A stretch of 64,000 nt of DNA from Bacteriovorax sp. BSW11_IV (GTDB taxonomy: Bacteria; Bdellovibrionota; Bacteriovoracia; Bacteriovoracales; Bacteriovoracaceae), in contig NZ_AUNE01000038.1 in NCBI RefSeq assembly GCF_000447755.1, positions 1 to 64,000 on the forward strand, in the 5' to 3' direction. Below, one piece after another: positions 7,407-16,721 of the stretch. The notes below the pieces were generated by a model that ran no database searches, had not been told where the DNA came from, and was given only the letters and a program-made list of their open reading frames with translations. The position numbers and the translations under genes are program-made. Numbering within the stretch: position 1 is the first letter of the stretch; the number at the start of each line of letters is the position of its first letter.

Positions 7407-9134
7407 TTACGCCAGTTCTTCAGTTTGATATTGGAAATCTCTTGAACCAGTTAGATTTGGGTTACCAAACTCGTGTGGTCCGCATTTAACAACAGGGATT
7501 TCCTTAAAGTTATAGTTCGGTGCTGGAGATGGAATAGTCCATTCAAGTGTTCCAACTTCCCAAGGGTTGTCAGAAGCTTTTTCTTTCTTAAAGAAAACAG
7601 CGTGAACAAAGTTAATTACAAAAATAATTTGAGATAGACCCATTACAATTGCTGACCAAGTAATAAATGTATTAATTGGAATCATCTTTTGCATGAAATC
7701 GTAAACAAATGGGTTGTATAGACGTCTGTGCATACCTGCGTACCCTACAATCATCATACCCATGAAAATTCCGTTCAGACCTAGCATTGTGATCCAAAAG
7801 TGAACTTTTGCCCAAAACTCGTTCATCATAGTTCCAAACATTTTTGGCATCCAGAAGTAACAAGCAGCAAATCCACCAAGAAGAACTGATGCGGCCATAG
7901 TGTAGTGGAAGTGACCAACTACAAAGTATGTATCGTGTAGGTAAAGGTCAGTTGTAACTGTACCTAAGTAAAGACCTGTAAGACCACCAAGACCAAATAC
8001 GAATACTACCCCAAGAGAGAAAAGCATTGGTGAATGGAATCTGATAGATCCTTTCCAAATAGTCCCTAACCAGTTAGCAAAGAAAATTGCAGATGGGATA
8101 GAGATAGTCATTGTTAGAGTCATAAATGATTGAGTCAGAAGTGGAGACATCTGAGTCGTAAACATATGGTGACCGTAAACAATTGTTGAAAGAATTGTAA
8201 TTGAAGTCATTGAAAGAGCTGTTGCTTTCGCTCCAAATGCTGGCTTTCTTGCAAAGAATGAAAGAAGGTCAGATACAATACCCCAAGCTGGAAGAATTAG
8301 GATGTAAACTTCAGGGTGACCGAAAATCCAAAATACGTGTTGGAATAAGATCGGGTCCCCTGTCCCAGAAGTTGCAGCAGCACCAGCTAGGAAGAAAGTT
8401 GTTCCGAAAACTCTATCAAAGATAAGAAGTAGTACACCAGCTCCAAGAACTGGAAGGAAAATAGCATTAAGAATTGCTGTTAGACCTAGACCCCAAACAG
8501 ATAGTGGCATATCGAAATATCCCATCCCCGGAGCTCTAAGAACAATAATTGTCGTAATGTAGTTAATTGCACCCATTGTTGACGAAACCCCAAGGACAAA
8601 AATGGCCATGGCCCAAAGAGTTTGTCCAACACCTGGAGATCCAATTAGTGTTGAAAGAGTTGGATAAGATGTCCATCCACCTGCAGCGGCACCTAGAGGA
8701 GTGAATAGTCCAGCAAGAAGTAAAATCGCTGAAACAAACGCAATCCAAAAAGATAGCATATTAAGTAGAGGGAAAACCATGTCTCTTGCCCCAATCATTA
8801 AAGGAATGAGGAAGTTACCAAACGCTCCGATAAGAATTGGAGTGATTGCATAGAAGATCATGATCGTACCGTGCATTGTAAATAGCATGGCGTATGTATC
8901 TGGTGGAACTACTCCTCCCGTTTCTGGGAACATTAGTTTACCAATTAAAGGAAAAGCAACTCCAGGGAATGCTAGTGTCCAACGAATCATGAGTGCCATG
9001 ATTCCACCAACACCTAGGAAGAAGATTCCGTACCATAAAAACTGCTTACCAATGACTTTGTGATCGAATGAAAAAATATACTTCGACAAAAAAGTCTTCG
9101 GCGCTTCGTGAATGTGTTGTTCAAAAAATGCCAT
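7407..9134 (-). CDS. coxA: Cytochrome c oxidase subunit I
   Basis: 575 aa, about 12 transmembrane helices. It holds heme a, heme a3 and CuB, the site of oxygen reduction and proton pumping. Heme and CuB ligands are visible: GHPEVYILILP (CuB His, crosslinked Tyr and the D-channel Glu), YGHHMFTT (the two CuB His) and VVGHFHYTM (the heme His pair). D-channel residues are present (GNFLIPLMIGARDMVFPLLN). The helix VIII segment reads ISIPSAIFFANW where the usual form is IAVPTGIKVFSW, so the K-channel Lys is Phe and the Thr is Ser. SD AAGGAGAT precedes the ATG. Confidence 0.96.
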   Translation of the reverse strand: MAFFEQHIHEAPKTFLSKYIFSFDHKVIGKQFLWYGIFFLGVGGIMALMIRWTLAFPGVAFPLIGKLMFPETGGVVPPDTYAMLFTMHGTIMIFYAITPILIGAFGNFLIPLMIGARDMVFPLLNMLSFWIAFVSAILLLAGLFTPLGAAAGGWTSYPTLSTLIGSPGVGQTLWAMAIFVLGVSSTMGAINYITTIIVLRAPGMGYFDMPLSVWGLGLTAILNAIFLPVLGAGVLLLIFDRVFGTTFFLAGAAATSGTGDPILFQHVFWIFGHPEVYILILPAWGIVSDLLSFFARKPAFGAKATALSMTSITILSTIVYGHHMFTTQMSPLLTQSFMTLTMTISIPSAIFFANWLGTIWKGSIRFHSPMLFSLGVVFVFGLGGLTGLYLGTVTTDLYLHDTYFVVGHFHYTMAASVLLGGFAACYFWMPKMFGTMMNEFWAKVHFWITMLGLNGIFMGMMIVGYAGMHRRLYNPFVYDFMQKMIPINTFITWSAIVMGLSQIIFVINFVHAVFFKKEKASDNPWEVGTLEWTIPSPAPNYNFKEIPVVKCGPHEFGNPNLTGSRDFQYQTEELA

Positions 9135-9173
9135 TTTCTTATATCTCCTTAAAGAGTTCTAATTACTTTTAAA

Positions 9174-9983
9174 TTACCAGTCCCAACGCCAGCCCCAGAA
9201 AAGTTCTGGATTTTCTGGATCATTTACTGATAATGCTTTCTCTTCAGCTTCATCCATCCAACGCTTGAAATCTTCTTCAGAGTAAGTTGTAAGGTGAGCT
9301 TTCATTCTGTAGTGATATGTTCCACACATTTCAGCACAAGCAATATCCCAATCCCCAGCTTTTGTAGGTTGGAACCAAAGTCTTGTTAAACGTCCAGGAA
9401 TCGCATCAACTTTTCTTCTCGCATTCGGAAAATAAAGTGAGTGGATAACGTCTTTAGAAAGAATTTGGAAAAGAACTTTTCTCCCAACTGGAAGGCGTAG
9501 ATCATTTAGATAAACTACGTCGTCTTCAGTATTGAAAACCCCGTCTTTACCTGCATAACGAAAGTTCCATGCCCATTGTTGCGCAAGAACTTCTACCTTA
9601 AGTGGATTCTCATCCTCTTTTGGCCAGTTAGCAAAAACGCCAATGTAATCATTGTTCGACATTCTTGTAATGTTCATATCGATACCAATAAATACCGATA
9701 GACCAATAATTGTCGCAACAATTACGTGAATCTTTTTGTTCCCGTAAGTGTAGTGCGCTTTCGGATGTCTTTTTGCTGAATAGAAAAAAGAAAAACCAAA
9801 TAGCCCTGCACATACAAGCGCAAAGAAGAAAATGTTCAGGTAAGTCGTGTAGGCAAATAGCCAATCGATCAAGTGACCATGAACAGAAATATCTTCAGGA
9901 GGCGTCATGCGTTCCCAAAGACTCATTGATTTTGTTGCAGTATCAACAGCTGCAGCAGAAAGTAACGGCATAAAAAAACTCAT
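9174..9983 (-). CDS. coxB: Cytochrome c oxidase subunit II
   Basis: 269 aa. Two transmembrane hairpins lie near residues 45-68 and 88-105, followed by a periplasmic cupredoxin domain. The CuA site is complete: a His in SKDVIHSLYFPNARRKVD and the cluster CAEMCGTYHYRMKAH (Cys, Glu, Cys, His, Met). It accepts electrons from cytochrome c. There is no C-terminal fused heme c domain. It is the first gene of the cox operon (coxB-coxA-coxC-cyt c-sco-coxD-small protein). Confidence 0.95.
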   Translation of the reverse strand: MSFFMPLLSAAAVDTATKSMSLWERMTPPEDISVHGHLIDWLFAYTTYLNIFFFALVCAGLFGFSFFYSAKRHPKAHYTYGNKKIHVIVATIIGLSVFIGIDMNITRMSNNDYIGVFANWPKEDENPLKVEVLAQQWAWNFRYAGKDGVFNTEDDVVYLNDLRLPVGRKVLFQILSKDVIHSLYFPNARRKVDAIPGRLTRLWFQPTKAGDWDIACAEMCGTYHYRMKAHLTTYSEEDFKRWMDEAEEKALSVNDPENPELFWGWRWDW

Positions 9984-10099
9984 AAACTTTTCCCTTCAAA
10001 AATCATGAAGTCATTATAAAAACATATGTCATATTAAAATCTGTTCTATTCTATATTTTTTTGGACGTTTTTTCTACGCTTTAAAGCTCGAAATCGAAC

Positions 10100-11905
10100 C
10101 TATCTGAAGAAAATCATGGAACCTAGCAATAAAGGTAAATAAATTATCGACGCCCAAAAATAATTTCTTGCCCAATCTTTTTGCGATGCTTCATCAGATT
10201 TAAAGAAGCCAACAAACGAAAGTGCAACAAAAGCTAAATTTAAAATAAAACTAAACCAAGCAAAAACTTTTGTATTAAGCCCATTAACATAAGGCATAAT
10301 CGCTACAATTGCGAGAACAACTGTAAAGGCCGCAATACCAATCTTCGTTGGACCCATTCCATTTTGGTTTGGATAAACTTTAATGCTCGCCGCACCATAA
10401 TCCTGTGAATGATAAATTGAAATGGCCAGGAAGTGCGGAAGTTGCCACACGAAAAGAATTGCAAAAAGTACCCAGGCCATCACATCCATCTCACCCATAA
10501 CAAGCGTCCAACCTAAAACAGGAGGGATTGCGCCAGGAATGGCCCCAACATAGACGGCCGTTGGGCTTTTTTGCTTCAATGGCGTGTAAGCATATAAATA
10601 TAGAACTGCAGCGATCGCAGCAAGGTACGAAGTCACAGGGTTGATATAGAAATAAATGAGTGGCAAAGAAATAATCAGGCAGACCCAACCATAAACGAGG
10701 GCCACGATTGGCTTCATTCTGCCAGCTGGAAGTGGTCGGTCCTTTGTCCTCTCCATCTTCGCATCAACATCTTTTTCGATGTAGCAATTCAAAATGGCCG
10801 CGCCCATTACAACAAGTTGCACCAAAAAGAACGATAAAATGGCCTTAAAAAAACCGATTGGTTTAGGAGCGAGTAAAATTCCTACCCCAACAGTAACCAT
10901 TACAAGTCCTGCAAGCTTTGGCTTTGTCAGCATCACAAGATCAGACCAAAGTGTATGAAGTCCACTTGGGAACATCTTTGATTCAAGATCTTCAAGCATT
11001 TTATTAATTGTCCAAAGTTTGAATAAAGCAATAATGGCCGCTGCAAAGTGAAGACTTACAAAAATATCTCTGTTTTCAAATTGAAGTAATTTTTTGGCAG
11101 TAAAGGCCAATACAGACAAAAGAACCAAAGTTAGCGACGTGCTTCTCATTAAACTTTGTGCAAACGAACTATTCAAGGCCTTACGACATAATACTACGAC
11201 ATTGGTACTAAAATAGAACGAGATCAGGATTGTCAAAATTCCTAAAAAGCGATGGGCCATATTCAACTGCCCTTCATTAATTGGAGGCCAAAATGAAAAT
11301 TGCCCGAGTCCCTGAACGACACAAAGGTGAACATCTTCAACGCCGAGGCCACAAACTTTTCCTGCTCCTGATTTTTGAACAAGAAGTCCAAGCATTGCTT
11401 GGATGAAAACTAGAGCAAAGCAAAACAAGATACCATTACGAGTATTTGCTTTATAACCTTTTTTAAATTTTTCAATTAGCTCTTGAGCAATGTCAGTTTC
11501 TGTTAAAAGTGATTTTAGATTTACCAACGAGCAAATATAGAAAATAGAAAGAGCAAAGTGGCAAATTGAAACAAGTGTAGGCAACTTATAGATCGCACTA
11601 ACAGCTCCTAGGCCGCCTTCTGTAATGATTATAAAAAAAGGAATAAGCGCTTTTTTCTTCAATACAGTGTCTGTTGTACTTTTTCTGATCGAGAAAGTTA
11701 CGATAATCGTAAAAATGAAGGCCACCAGTCCGAGGATTCTGTGAAAAGTTGGCAGCATGCCTTCAACTGTGAATGATGTCTCATAACACACTGGCCATGA
11801 AGGACAATTAAGTCCAGCACCCGTTTGTTGCAATAGACCTCCGGCCGCCATTAATAGGAAGCCGATGAGGATGAGAATATTTATAAATAAAATATTTTTT
11901 TTCAT
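10100..11905 (-). CDS. Heme A synthase / heme O synthase fusion (CtaA-CtaB)
   Basis: 601 aa, two membrane enzymes in one chain. Residues 1 to about 300 are CtaA/COX15-like with eight helices. The four heme-binding His are present (in FHRILGL, ICHFALS, AHRFLGI and SLHFAAA), as are the Cys pairs GLNCPSWPVC and GKVCGLGVEDVHLC. Residues about 315-601 are CtaB (protoheme IX farnesyltransferase, UbiA fold) with NCYIEKDVDAKMERTKDRPL and HSQDYGAASIKVYPNQ. CtaB farnesylates heme B to heme O and CtaA oxidises heme O to heme A, so the fusion joins consecutive steps. It lies next to coxB, with a second CtaA upstream. Confidence 0.93.
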   Translation of the reverse strand: MKKNILFINILILIGFLLMAAGGLLQQTGAGLNCPSWPVCYETSFTVEGMLPTFHRILGLVAFIFTIIVTFSIRKSTTDTVLKKKALIPFFIIITEGGLGAVSAIYKLPTLVSICHFALSIFYICSLVNLKSLLTETDIAQELIEKFKKGYKANTRNGILFCFALVFIQAMLGLLVQKSGAGKVCGLGVEDVHLCVVQGLGQFSFWPPINEGQLNMAHRFLGILTILISFYFSTNVVVLCRKALNSSFAQSLMRSTSLTLVLLSVLAFTAKKLLQFENRDIFVSLHFAAAIIALFKLWTINKMLEDLESKMFPSGLHTLWSDLVMLTKPKLAGLVMVTVGVGILLAPKPIGFFKAILSFFLVQLVVMGAAILNCYIEKDVDAKMERTKDRPLPAGRMKPIVALVYGWVCLIISLPLIYFYINPVTSYLAAIAAVLYLYAYTPLKQKSPTAVYVGAIPGAIPPVLGWTLVMGEMDVMAWVLFAILFVWQLPHFLAISIYHSQDYGAASIKVYPNQNGMGPTKIGIAAFTVVLAIVAIMPYVNGLNTKVFAWFSFILNLAFVALSFVGFFKSDEASQKDWARNYFWASIIYLPLLLGSMIFFR

Positions 11906-11978
11906 TATTTTCTTGAATACATAGTATGGCCTGTCTTATACCCAAGAGGTCATGCTTGTGCAAGAAAAGGCGTACTTT

Positions 11979-12962
11979 TTATGCTCTGTTGTTCTTCTTT
12001 GGAGCGAGTAAATTTATGTCGCAAAAACAAGTATACTGGAAGCCCATTAACATTACCGCTGCCACTAAATGCACTGGCTGCATCGAGCGCGGAAAGTGGA
12101 AATATACGAGCGAAATCCCCGCAATTAACGACAATAAAACAGAAAAAATCATTCCTAAGTTATGAAATCGTAGTCTTGGATTAACGCCACTCATCAAAAA
12201 AAGTTTATAAGAAAAGAAACCTTGAATCAGTACTAATAAGATTGAATACGATCTGTGAATATAAAAGACTGGGCCTAGAGTTGAAAGCCAGGCCTCTCTC
12301 TCCCCTTCCAGTAATCCTTTTGCAACATGATCAACCGCCTCTCGAACTTGGGTCCCAAGAACAACTTGGATCATTGTCAGAACCATTACAACAATTGAAA
12401 GTCTTCTTAAAAGAGTAAAATCCGATTGTGACAGAGTCTTTGTGACAACTTCTTCTTCCAGTAGATATTTCTTTTTTTGTAGAAGTATAAAAACAATCAC
12501 GATGGCCATTACCATGTGAAGGGTTATGATCACTGGTTTTAAATGTGTTGAAACAACGACTGCACCAAGCCAACCTTGGAAAATGACGGCAATCAAATTA
12601 AATTGCGCAAGCCAGAAAATTCGCTTATCTGATTTTCTATAAGAAAATGCTAAAACGGATAGGATGAGAATAAAAAATCCTGTTAGCATTCCAAATAATC
12701 TATTTAAATATTCAGTCCATGTTTTAACGACATTGAAATCAGCAATCTCTTTGCCTTTAATAGCAAATTGCATCTTATAATCCGTTGGTAACTGACTAAT
12801 ATCTGTTGGGGGGACAATCTTACCAAAACAAGTTGGCCAATCAGGACACCCTAGTCCAGAACCAGTGCTGCGCACGATGCCACCGATTAAAATTAAGATA
12901 TAAACAGTTATAAGAACAATGTTAATGAAGCTTTTAAAATTACGTTTACTGACAAATGCCAT
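11979..12962 (-). CDS. ctaA: Heme A synthase (CtaA/COX15 family), second copy
   Basis: 327 aa from the ATG at 12962, which has AAGGTGAG seven bases upstream. A longer reading needs a TTG with no good SD. Eight transmembrane segments, with the Cys pair GLGCPDWPTC in the first loop. His residues appear in ITLHMVMA, YIHRSYSI and QPVHLVAA. The first-helix-pair position that is usually ExxH reads TEYLNRLFG, so His is replaced by Asn. It may still be active, since I recall other COX15 subgroups with Asn here, or it may pair with the CtaA domain of the fusion. It lies 73 bases upstream of the fusion gene in the same direction. Confidence 0.88.
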   Translation of the reverse strand: MAFVSKRNFKSFINIVLITVYILILIGGIVRSTGSGLGCPDWPTCFGKIVPPTDISQLPTDYKMQFAIKGKEIADFNVVKTWTEYLNRLFGMLTGFFILILSVLAFSYRKSDKRIFWLAQFNLIAVIFQGWLGAVVVSTHLKPVIITLHMVMAIVIVFILLQKKKYLLEEEVVTKTLSQSDFTLLRRLSIVVMVLTMIQVVLGTQVREAVDHVAKGLLEGEREAWLSTLGPVFYIHRSYSILLVLIQGFFSYKLFLMSGVNPRLRFHNLGMIFSVLLSLIAGISLVYFHFPRSMQPVHLVAAVMLMGFQYTCFCDINLLAPKKNNRA

Positions 12963-13052
12963 GGAAAAACTCACCTTGGAAGATTGAGGAACCTCTTTCA
13001 AATACAGTAGAATAACTAAAAAAGTCAAAAGAACAAAAGGATGGTTTTGATC

Positions 13053-14147
13053 ATGAACCGAAATATTGGCCCAACATATTATAGCGACTACTTACATCTG
13101 AATAAACTTCTTGATAGCCAACATGCTAAATCAAAAGAAGTTGGCCATGAGGCCCATGATGAAATGCTTTTTATTGTTGTTCACCAAGTATACGAACTTT
13201 GGTTTAAGCAAATCATCCATGAACTAAAATCAATTAGAGAGACTTTCAGTCTTCCTTCAATTGCTGAGAAAGAACTTTCAAAATGTGTTTTTCGTCTTGA
13301 AAGAATAAAAAAAATTCAAGGCCTTCTGTTAAATCAACTTGAAGTTATGGAGACGATGACTCCAATGGATTTTTTAGAATTTAGAGATCTGCTAGTTCCA
13401 GCTTCTGGATTTCAAAGCGTTCAGTTTCGAACAATTGAAATTATGATGGGATTAAAAACCACAGATCGTATCGATGTCGATCGTGAATTCTTTACTGGTA
13501 GACTAAATGACGAAGACAAAGAAGTTATCAATGAAGTTGAAAAACATGAGTCGCTACTTGTTTTAGTTCAGAATTGGCTAGAGAGAATGCCTTTTACAAA
13601 ATTCGAAGGTTTCGACTTTTGGAATTCATATCGTGATGCTGTTGAAGGAATGTTTAAAAGAGATGAAGAAATCATTTCAGGAAATATAGCTTCTCTAACA
13701 GATAGGGCGAGAGAAATTCAATTAGAAAATCTTAAGGCCACAAAAGAAACTTTCAACTCACTTTTAGACGAAGATGCTCATAATAAACTCATTGAACTTA
13801 AGAAAAGAAAGCTCTCAAGAACTGCAACTTTAAATGCTCTTTTCATTCTCATGTATCGTGAGGAACCGATTCTACATCTTCCTTATGTATTTCTTAGAAA
13901 CCTAATGGACATAGATGAGAACTTTACAACATGGCGCTATCGTCACTCCATCATGGCCCATCGAATGCTAGGAACAAAGATTGGAACGGGAGGAAGCTCT
14001 GGTCACGTTTATTTAAAAAGAGCGGCCGATAATAATCGTGTATATAATGATCTTTTTGATCTTTCGACATTTATTATTCCAAAATCTGAGATGCCAAAAC
14101 TGCCTGTGCAACTAACTGATCATTTAGGTTTTCATTTTAGAGGTTAA
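13053..14147 (+). CDS. kynA: Tryptophan 2,3-dioxygenase
   Basis: 364 aa from the ATG at 13053 (AGG about 10 bases upstream). An ATG at 13041 is also in frame. It is a heme enzyme that opens the indole ring of L-tryptophan to N-formylkynurenine. Family signatures are YYSDYLHLNKLLDSQ, HDEMLFIVVHQVYELWFKQI, FRDLLVPASGFQSVQFR, the heme-ligand region YRHSIMAHRMLGTKIGTGG and GSSGHVYL. Length is longer than short bacterial forms (about 280) and closer to animal TDO. It forms an operon with the kynureninase-like gene, which starts two bases after its stop. Confidence 0.96.
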   Translation: MNRNIGPTYYSDYLHLNKLLDSQHAKSKEVGHEAHDEMLFIVVHQVYELWFKQIIHELKSIRETFSLPSIAEKELSKCVFRLERIKKIQGLLLNQLEVMETMTPMDFLEFRDLLVPASGFQSVQFRTIEIMMGLKTTDRIDVDREFFTGRLNDEDKEVINEVEKHESLLVLVQNWLERMPFTKFEGFDFWNSYRDAVEGMFKRDEEIISGNIASLTDRAREIQLENLKATKETFNSLLDEDAHNKLIELKKRKLSRTATLNALFILMYREEPILHLPYVFLRNLMDIDENFTTWRYRHSIMAHRMLGTKIGTGGSSGHVYLKRAADNNRVYNDLFDLSTFIIPKSEMPKLPVQLTDHLGFHFRG

Positions 14148-14148
14148 A

Positions 14149-15297
14149 ATGTTCAAGAAGTATTATTCAAGATTTCTAGAAGCAAATAAGGGCAAACTTC
14201 ATATGGCCTGTCACAGTCACCACTATTGGCCAGACTGTACAAGAGAAGCAACGCTAGAGTATTGGGATGATACTGCAAAATATGTGGATGAAAAATGGGG
14301 GCATATATTTTCGAATGTTATCCCCAAAGCGCAGAGACTTATTGCTAAAAATTTGAATATTGTAAATCCCTCGAGGATTGCGTTTGCTCCAAACACACAC
14401 GAGTTGGCCTTTCGTCTTTTGAGTGCTCTTGATTTAAGAAATGAAATCTCAATTCTAACAACTGATAGTGAATATCATTCATTCGAAAGACAAATTCAAA
14501 GACTAAGCGAGTGGGAAAACATTAAAGTAAAAAAAATTCCAGTTCTCCCTATCGAAACTTTTGAAGAGCGTTTTTTAGCTGAACAAGAACATACTTACGA
14601 TCTCGTCTTCTTTAGCCATGTTTTCTTTAACAGTGGACTAGCAGTTAAAGGATTTAAGAATATCGTTAATGCTTTTTACAAAAAGAGTATTGTGGCCGTA
14701 GATGGTTACCATGGCTTCATGGCCATTCCAACAGATCTCAGTGATATCGAAAATAAATGCTTCTATATTGCTGGTTCATATAAATATGCTCAAGGTGGAG
14801 AAGGCTGCTGTTTCATGTCATGCCCAGACAATGACTTAAGACCAATGCAAACTGGCTGGTTTGCAGAAATGGATAATTTAGAAAATAAAACTGAAGGACA
14901 AAACGTTACCTACTCTTCAAGTGGATTCAAATTTGCTGGAGCAACAATGGATTTCACTGCGATGTATAGATTAAACGCGACCCTAGGACTGTTTGACCTT
15001 GAGCATATTTCAACTTCAGCTATTCATAAGCATATTCAAAAAATTCAATCAAATTTCCTTAAAGAACTTCCTGAGCATGGTCTCGTAAGCAAGAATTCAT
15101 TGCTTATAAATGAAGCCGATTACCATGGGCATTTCTTTACATTTCAAATAGGTGATCCCGTAAAGACTAAAGAACTCTATAATCAATTATCAAAAATTGG
15201 TATTCAGACAGATTTTAGAAATGATCGACTCAGATTTGGTTTTGGGATGTACCATGATGAAAGCTTAGATTTCTCTTTTTTGAAAAATCTTAATTAA
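14149..15297 (+). CDS. Kynureninase-like PLP enzyme (class V aminotransferase fold)
   Basis: 382 aa. The fold-type I PLP signature is GSYKYAQGGEG, with the presumed Schiff-base Lys. VAVDGYHGFMAIP (the Asp-x-x-His type PLP-pyridine site) and GWFAEMDN...YSSSGFKFAGATMDF resemble kynureninase. Its start lies just after the kynA stop, so the two are translationally linked. That supports cleavage of kynurenine to anthranilate and alanine. No formamidase for N-formylkynurenine is visible in the window. A different class V lyase activity cannot be excluded from sequence alone. Confidence 0.78.
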   Translation: MFKKYYSRFLEANKGKLHMACHSHHYWPDCTREATLEYWDDTAKYVDEKWGHIFSNVIPKAQRLIAKNLNIVNPSRIAFAPNTHELAFRLLSALDLRNEISILTTDSEYHSFERQIQRLSEWENIKVKKIPVLPIETFEERFLAEQEHTYDLVFFSHVFFNSGLAVKGFKNIVNAFYKKSIVAVDGYHGFMAIPTDLSDIENKCFYIAGSYKYAQGGEGCCFMSCPDNDLRPMQTGWFAEMDNLENKTEGQNVTYSSSGFKFAGATMDFTAMYRLNATLGLFDLEHISTSAIHKHIQKIQSNFLKELPEHGLVSKNSLLINEADYHGHFFTFQIGDPVKTKELYNQLSKIGIQTDFRNDRLRFGFGMYHDESLDFSFLKNLN

Positions 15298-15832
15298 AGA
15301 TTTTTAAGAAGAAGAAAATGGCCACTCCAGTAATTGAAACATAAATCCAAATTGGAAAAGTGAACTTTGCAATTTTCTTGTGAGATTTAAAATTCCCTCT
15401 AAGTCCGTGCCATAAAGTAGCAAATATCATGGGAACCATTACTGTGCTCAAAACAATATGAGTAATAAGAATGAAAAAATAGATTGGCCTAACTAGTCCT
15501 TCACCCAAAAATTTCGTATCACCATGGTAGTGGTGATAAATAATATAGCTAATAAGAAAACAAGCTGATGTTGCAGTGGCACCCAACATTGAGGCGATAT
15601 GCTTAGACTTCTTCCCATTCTTAATAAACCAGTAGCCAACAATCAGTAAAATTGTTGTTAGAGTATTAAGAGCTGCATTCAGAGCAGGTAGATAAGAGAT
15701 CATTACATGGTCTGAACTACGACCTTCATTCACATAAATTAACCAAAATAAAAAAGCGATAACCAGTGTGCTTACAACACCAATTACCGCATAGGCCTTT
15801 TTATCTACTGAGTTAATTTCGCTTGAGCTCAT
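15290..15832 (-). CDS. DUF420 membrane protein (possible oxidase assembly factor)
   Basis: 180 aa, five hydrophobic segments (about 17-36, 48-68, 84-102, 119-144 and 157-177). Conserved-looking His residues occur in YIIYHHYHGD, THIVLSTVM and LWHGLRGNFKSHKKIA. This matches DUF420, a family that includes CtaM of Firmicutes, needed for heme A oxidase assembly. It overlaps the end of the kynureninase-like gene by 8 bases (convergent). Its start overlaps the stop of the preceding small gene (TAATG), so it belongs to the bc/multiheme operon. Confidence 0.82.
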   Translation of the reverse strand: MSSSEINSVDKKAYAVIGVVSTLVIAFLFWLIYVNEGRSSDHVMISYLPALNAALNTLTTILLIVGYWFIKNGKKSKHIASMLGATATSACFLISYIIYHHYHGDTKFLGEGLVRPIYFFILITHIVLSTVMVPMIFATLWHGLRGNFKSHKKIAKFTFPIWIYVSITGVAIFFFLKIFN

Positions 15833-16050
15833 TACGCTTTTGGTTCAGTTATTTGATTCAAATTTCTATTCTTATAGATCGTTCTATAAAGAAGATAGAA
15901 AGGAATATAGATAAGTGCGATGAAAATCATTAAAGAATAAACAAGGAACTTATCTTTTGGATTTTGAAGAGAACCTGCGCATGCAGGACAGGCCATAACC
16001 TCTCCCGCAAACACAATAAATAAGAAAAAAATTGAAATTAAGTACTTCAT
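15832..16050 (-). CDS. Small Cys-containing membrane protein in respiratory operon
   Basis: 72 aa. Residues 1-20 are a signal peptide (FLFIVFAGEVMA). Then comes CPACAGS, a CXXC at the very start of the mature chain. A transmembrane segment follows (FLVYSLMIFIALIYIPFYLLY) with a basic C-terminal tail. The periplasmic CXXC could bind copper or act as a redox pair during oxidase assembly, but no family is recognised. It is coupled to the DUF420 gene by a TAATG overlap and lies 7 bases after the second subunit III gene. Confidence 0.78.
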   Translation of the reverse strand: MKYLISIFFLFIVFAGEVMACPACAGSLQNPKDKFLVYSLMIFIALIYIPFYLLYRTIYKNRNLNQITEPKA

Positions 16051-16057
16051 CTTTTTA

Positions 16058-16693
16058 TTACAGTAGGTAGATAAATGTGAAAACTAGAATCCAAACAAGG
16101 TCAACAAAGTGCCAGAATAGTCCAGCAATTTCTAACTGTCCGTAATCACCTTTATCAAATCGTCCATCAAGAGCTTGCTTATACATATAACAAAGGTAAA
16201 GAACACCAGATAGTACGTGGAGTCCGTGAAACCCTGTAATAGAGAAGAAAGTTGATGAAAATAGGTTATTTCCATGAGCATAGGTACTAAAAGTCATACC
16301 CATAGCATCCATCAAGTGATAGTACTCGTACGCTTGAATACCAAGGAAGATCGCTCCACCTACGATAGTTGCAAGCAACCAGTTTAGCATTTCCTGTCTT
16401 GCTCTTCTTTTACATGCATCAATAGACATAACCATAGATACTGAAGAACAGATAAGAATAAAAGTCATAATCCCTGAAAGGTGTACACCACCTAGCGCTT
16501 CAACTGGATTTGGCCAATCTTTAGTGGCACGTAAAACAGCATAAGCAATAAGGAACCCAGAAAAAGACATAGCATCCGTTCCTAAGAACAACCACATCCC
16601 AACTTTACCTGGGGAAGCTTTTCCAAACTGAGGATCGTTTGGATATGAGATTAGCCCATCGTGAACTTTAACTTCGTGAGTAGCGTGACCCAT
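16058..16693 (-). CDS. Second cytochrome oxidase subunit III-like protein
   Basis: 211 aa, five transmembrane helices. The subunit III pattern is KVGMWLFLGTDAMSFSGFLIAY, then SITGFHGLHVLSGVLYL, with FWHFVDLVWILVFTFIYLL at the C-terminus. It is divergent in sequence from the coxC at 6817-7398. No subunit I lies beside it. It is placed directly after the eight-heme cytochrome c gene, so it may join the bc complex to the oxidase or serve an oxidase encoded elsewhere. SD AGGAGAT precedes the ATG. Confidence 0.9.
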   Translation of the reverse strand: MGHATHEVKVHDGLISYPNDPQFGKASPGKVGMWLFLGTDAMSFSGFLIAYAVLRATKDWPNPVEALGGVHLSGIMTFILICSSVSMVMSIDACKRRARQEMLNWLLATIVGGAIFLGIQAYEYYHLMDAMGMTFSTYAHGNNLFSSTFFSITGFHGLHVLSGVLYLCYMYKQALDGRFDKGDYGQLEIAGLFWHFVDLVWILVFTFIYLL

Positions 16694-16721
16694 TTCTATC
16701 TCCTATAAGGAAACCCAGAGA

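Noticed and set aside
11926-12184. Plus-strand ORFs of 67-79 aa opposite the heme A synthase genes
   Set aside because: Antisense to a conserved membrane protein; no SD.
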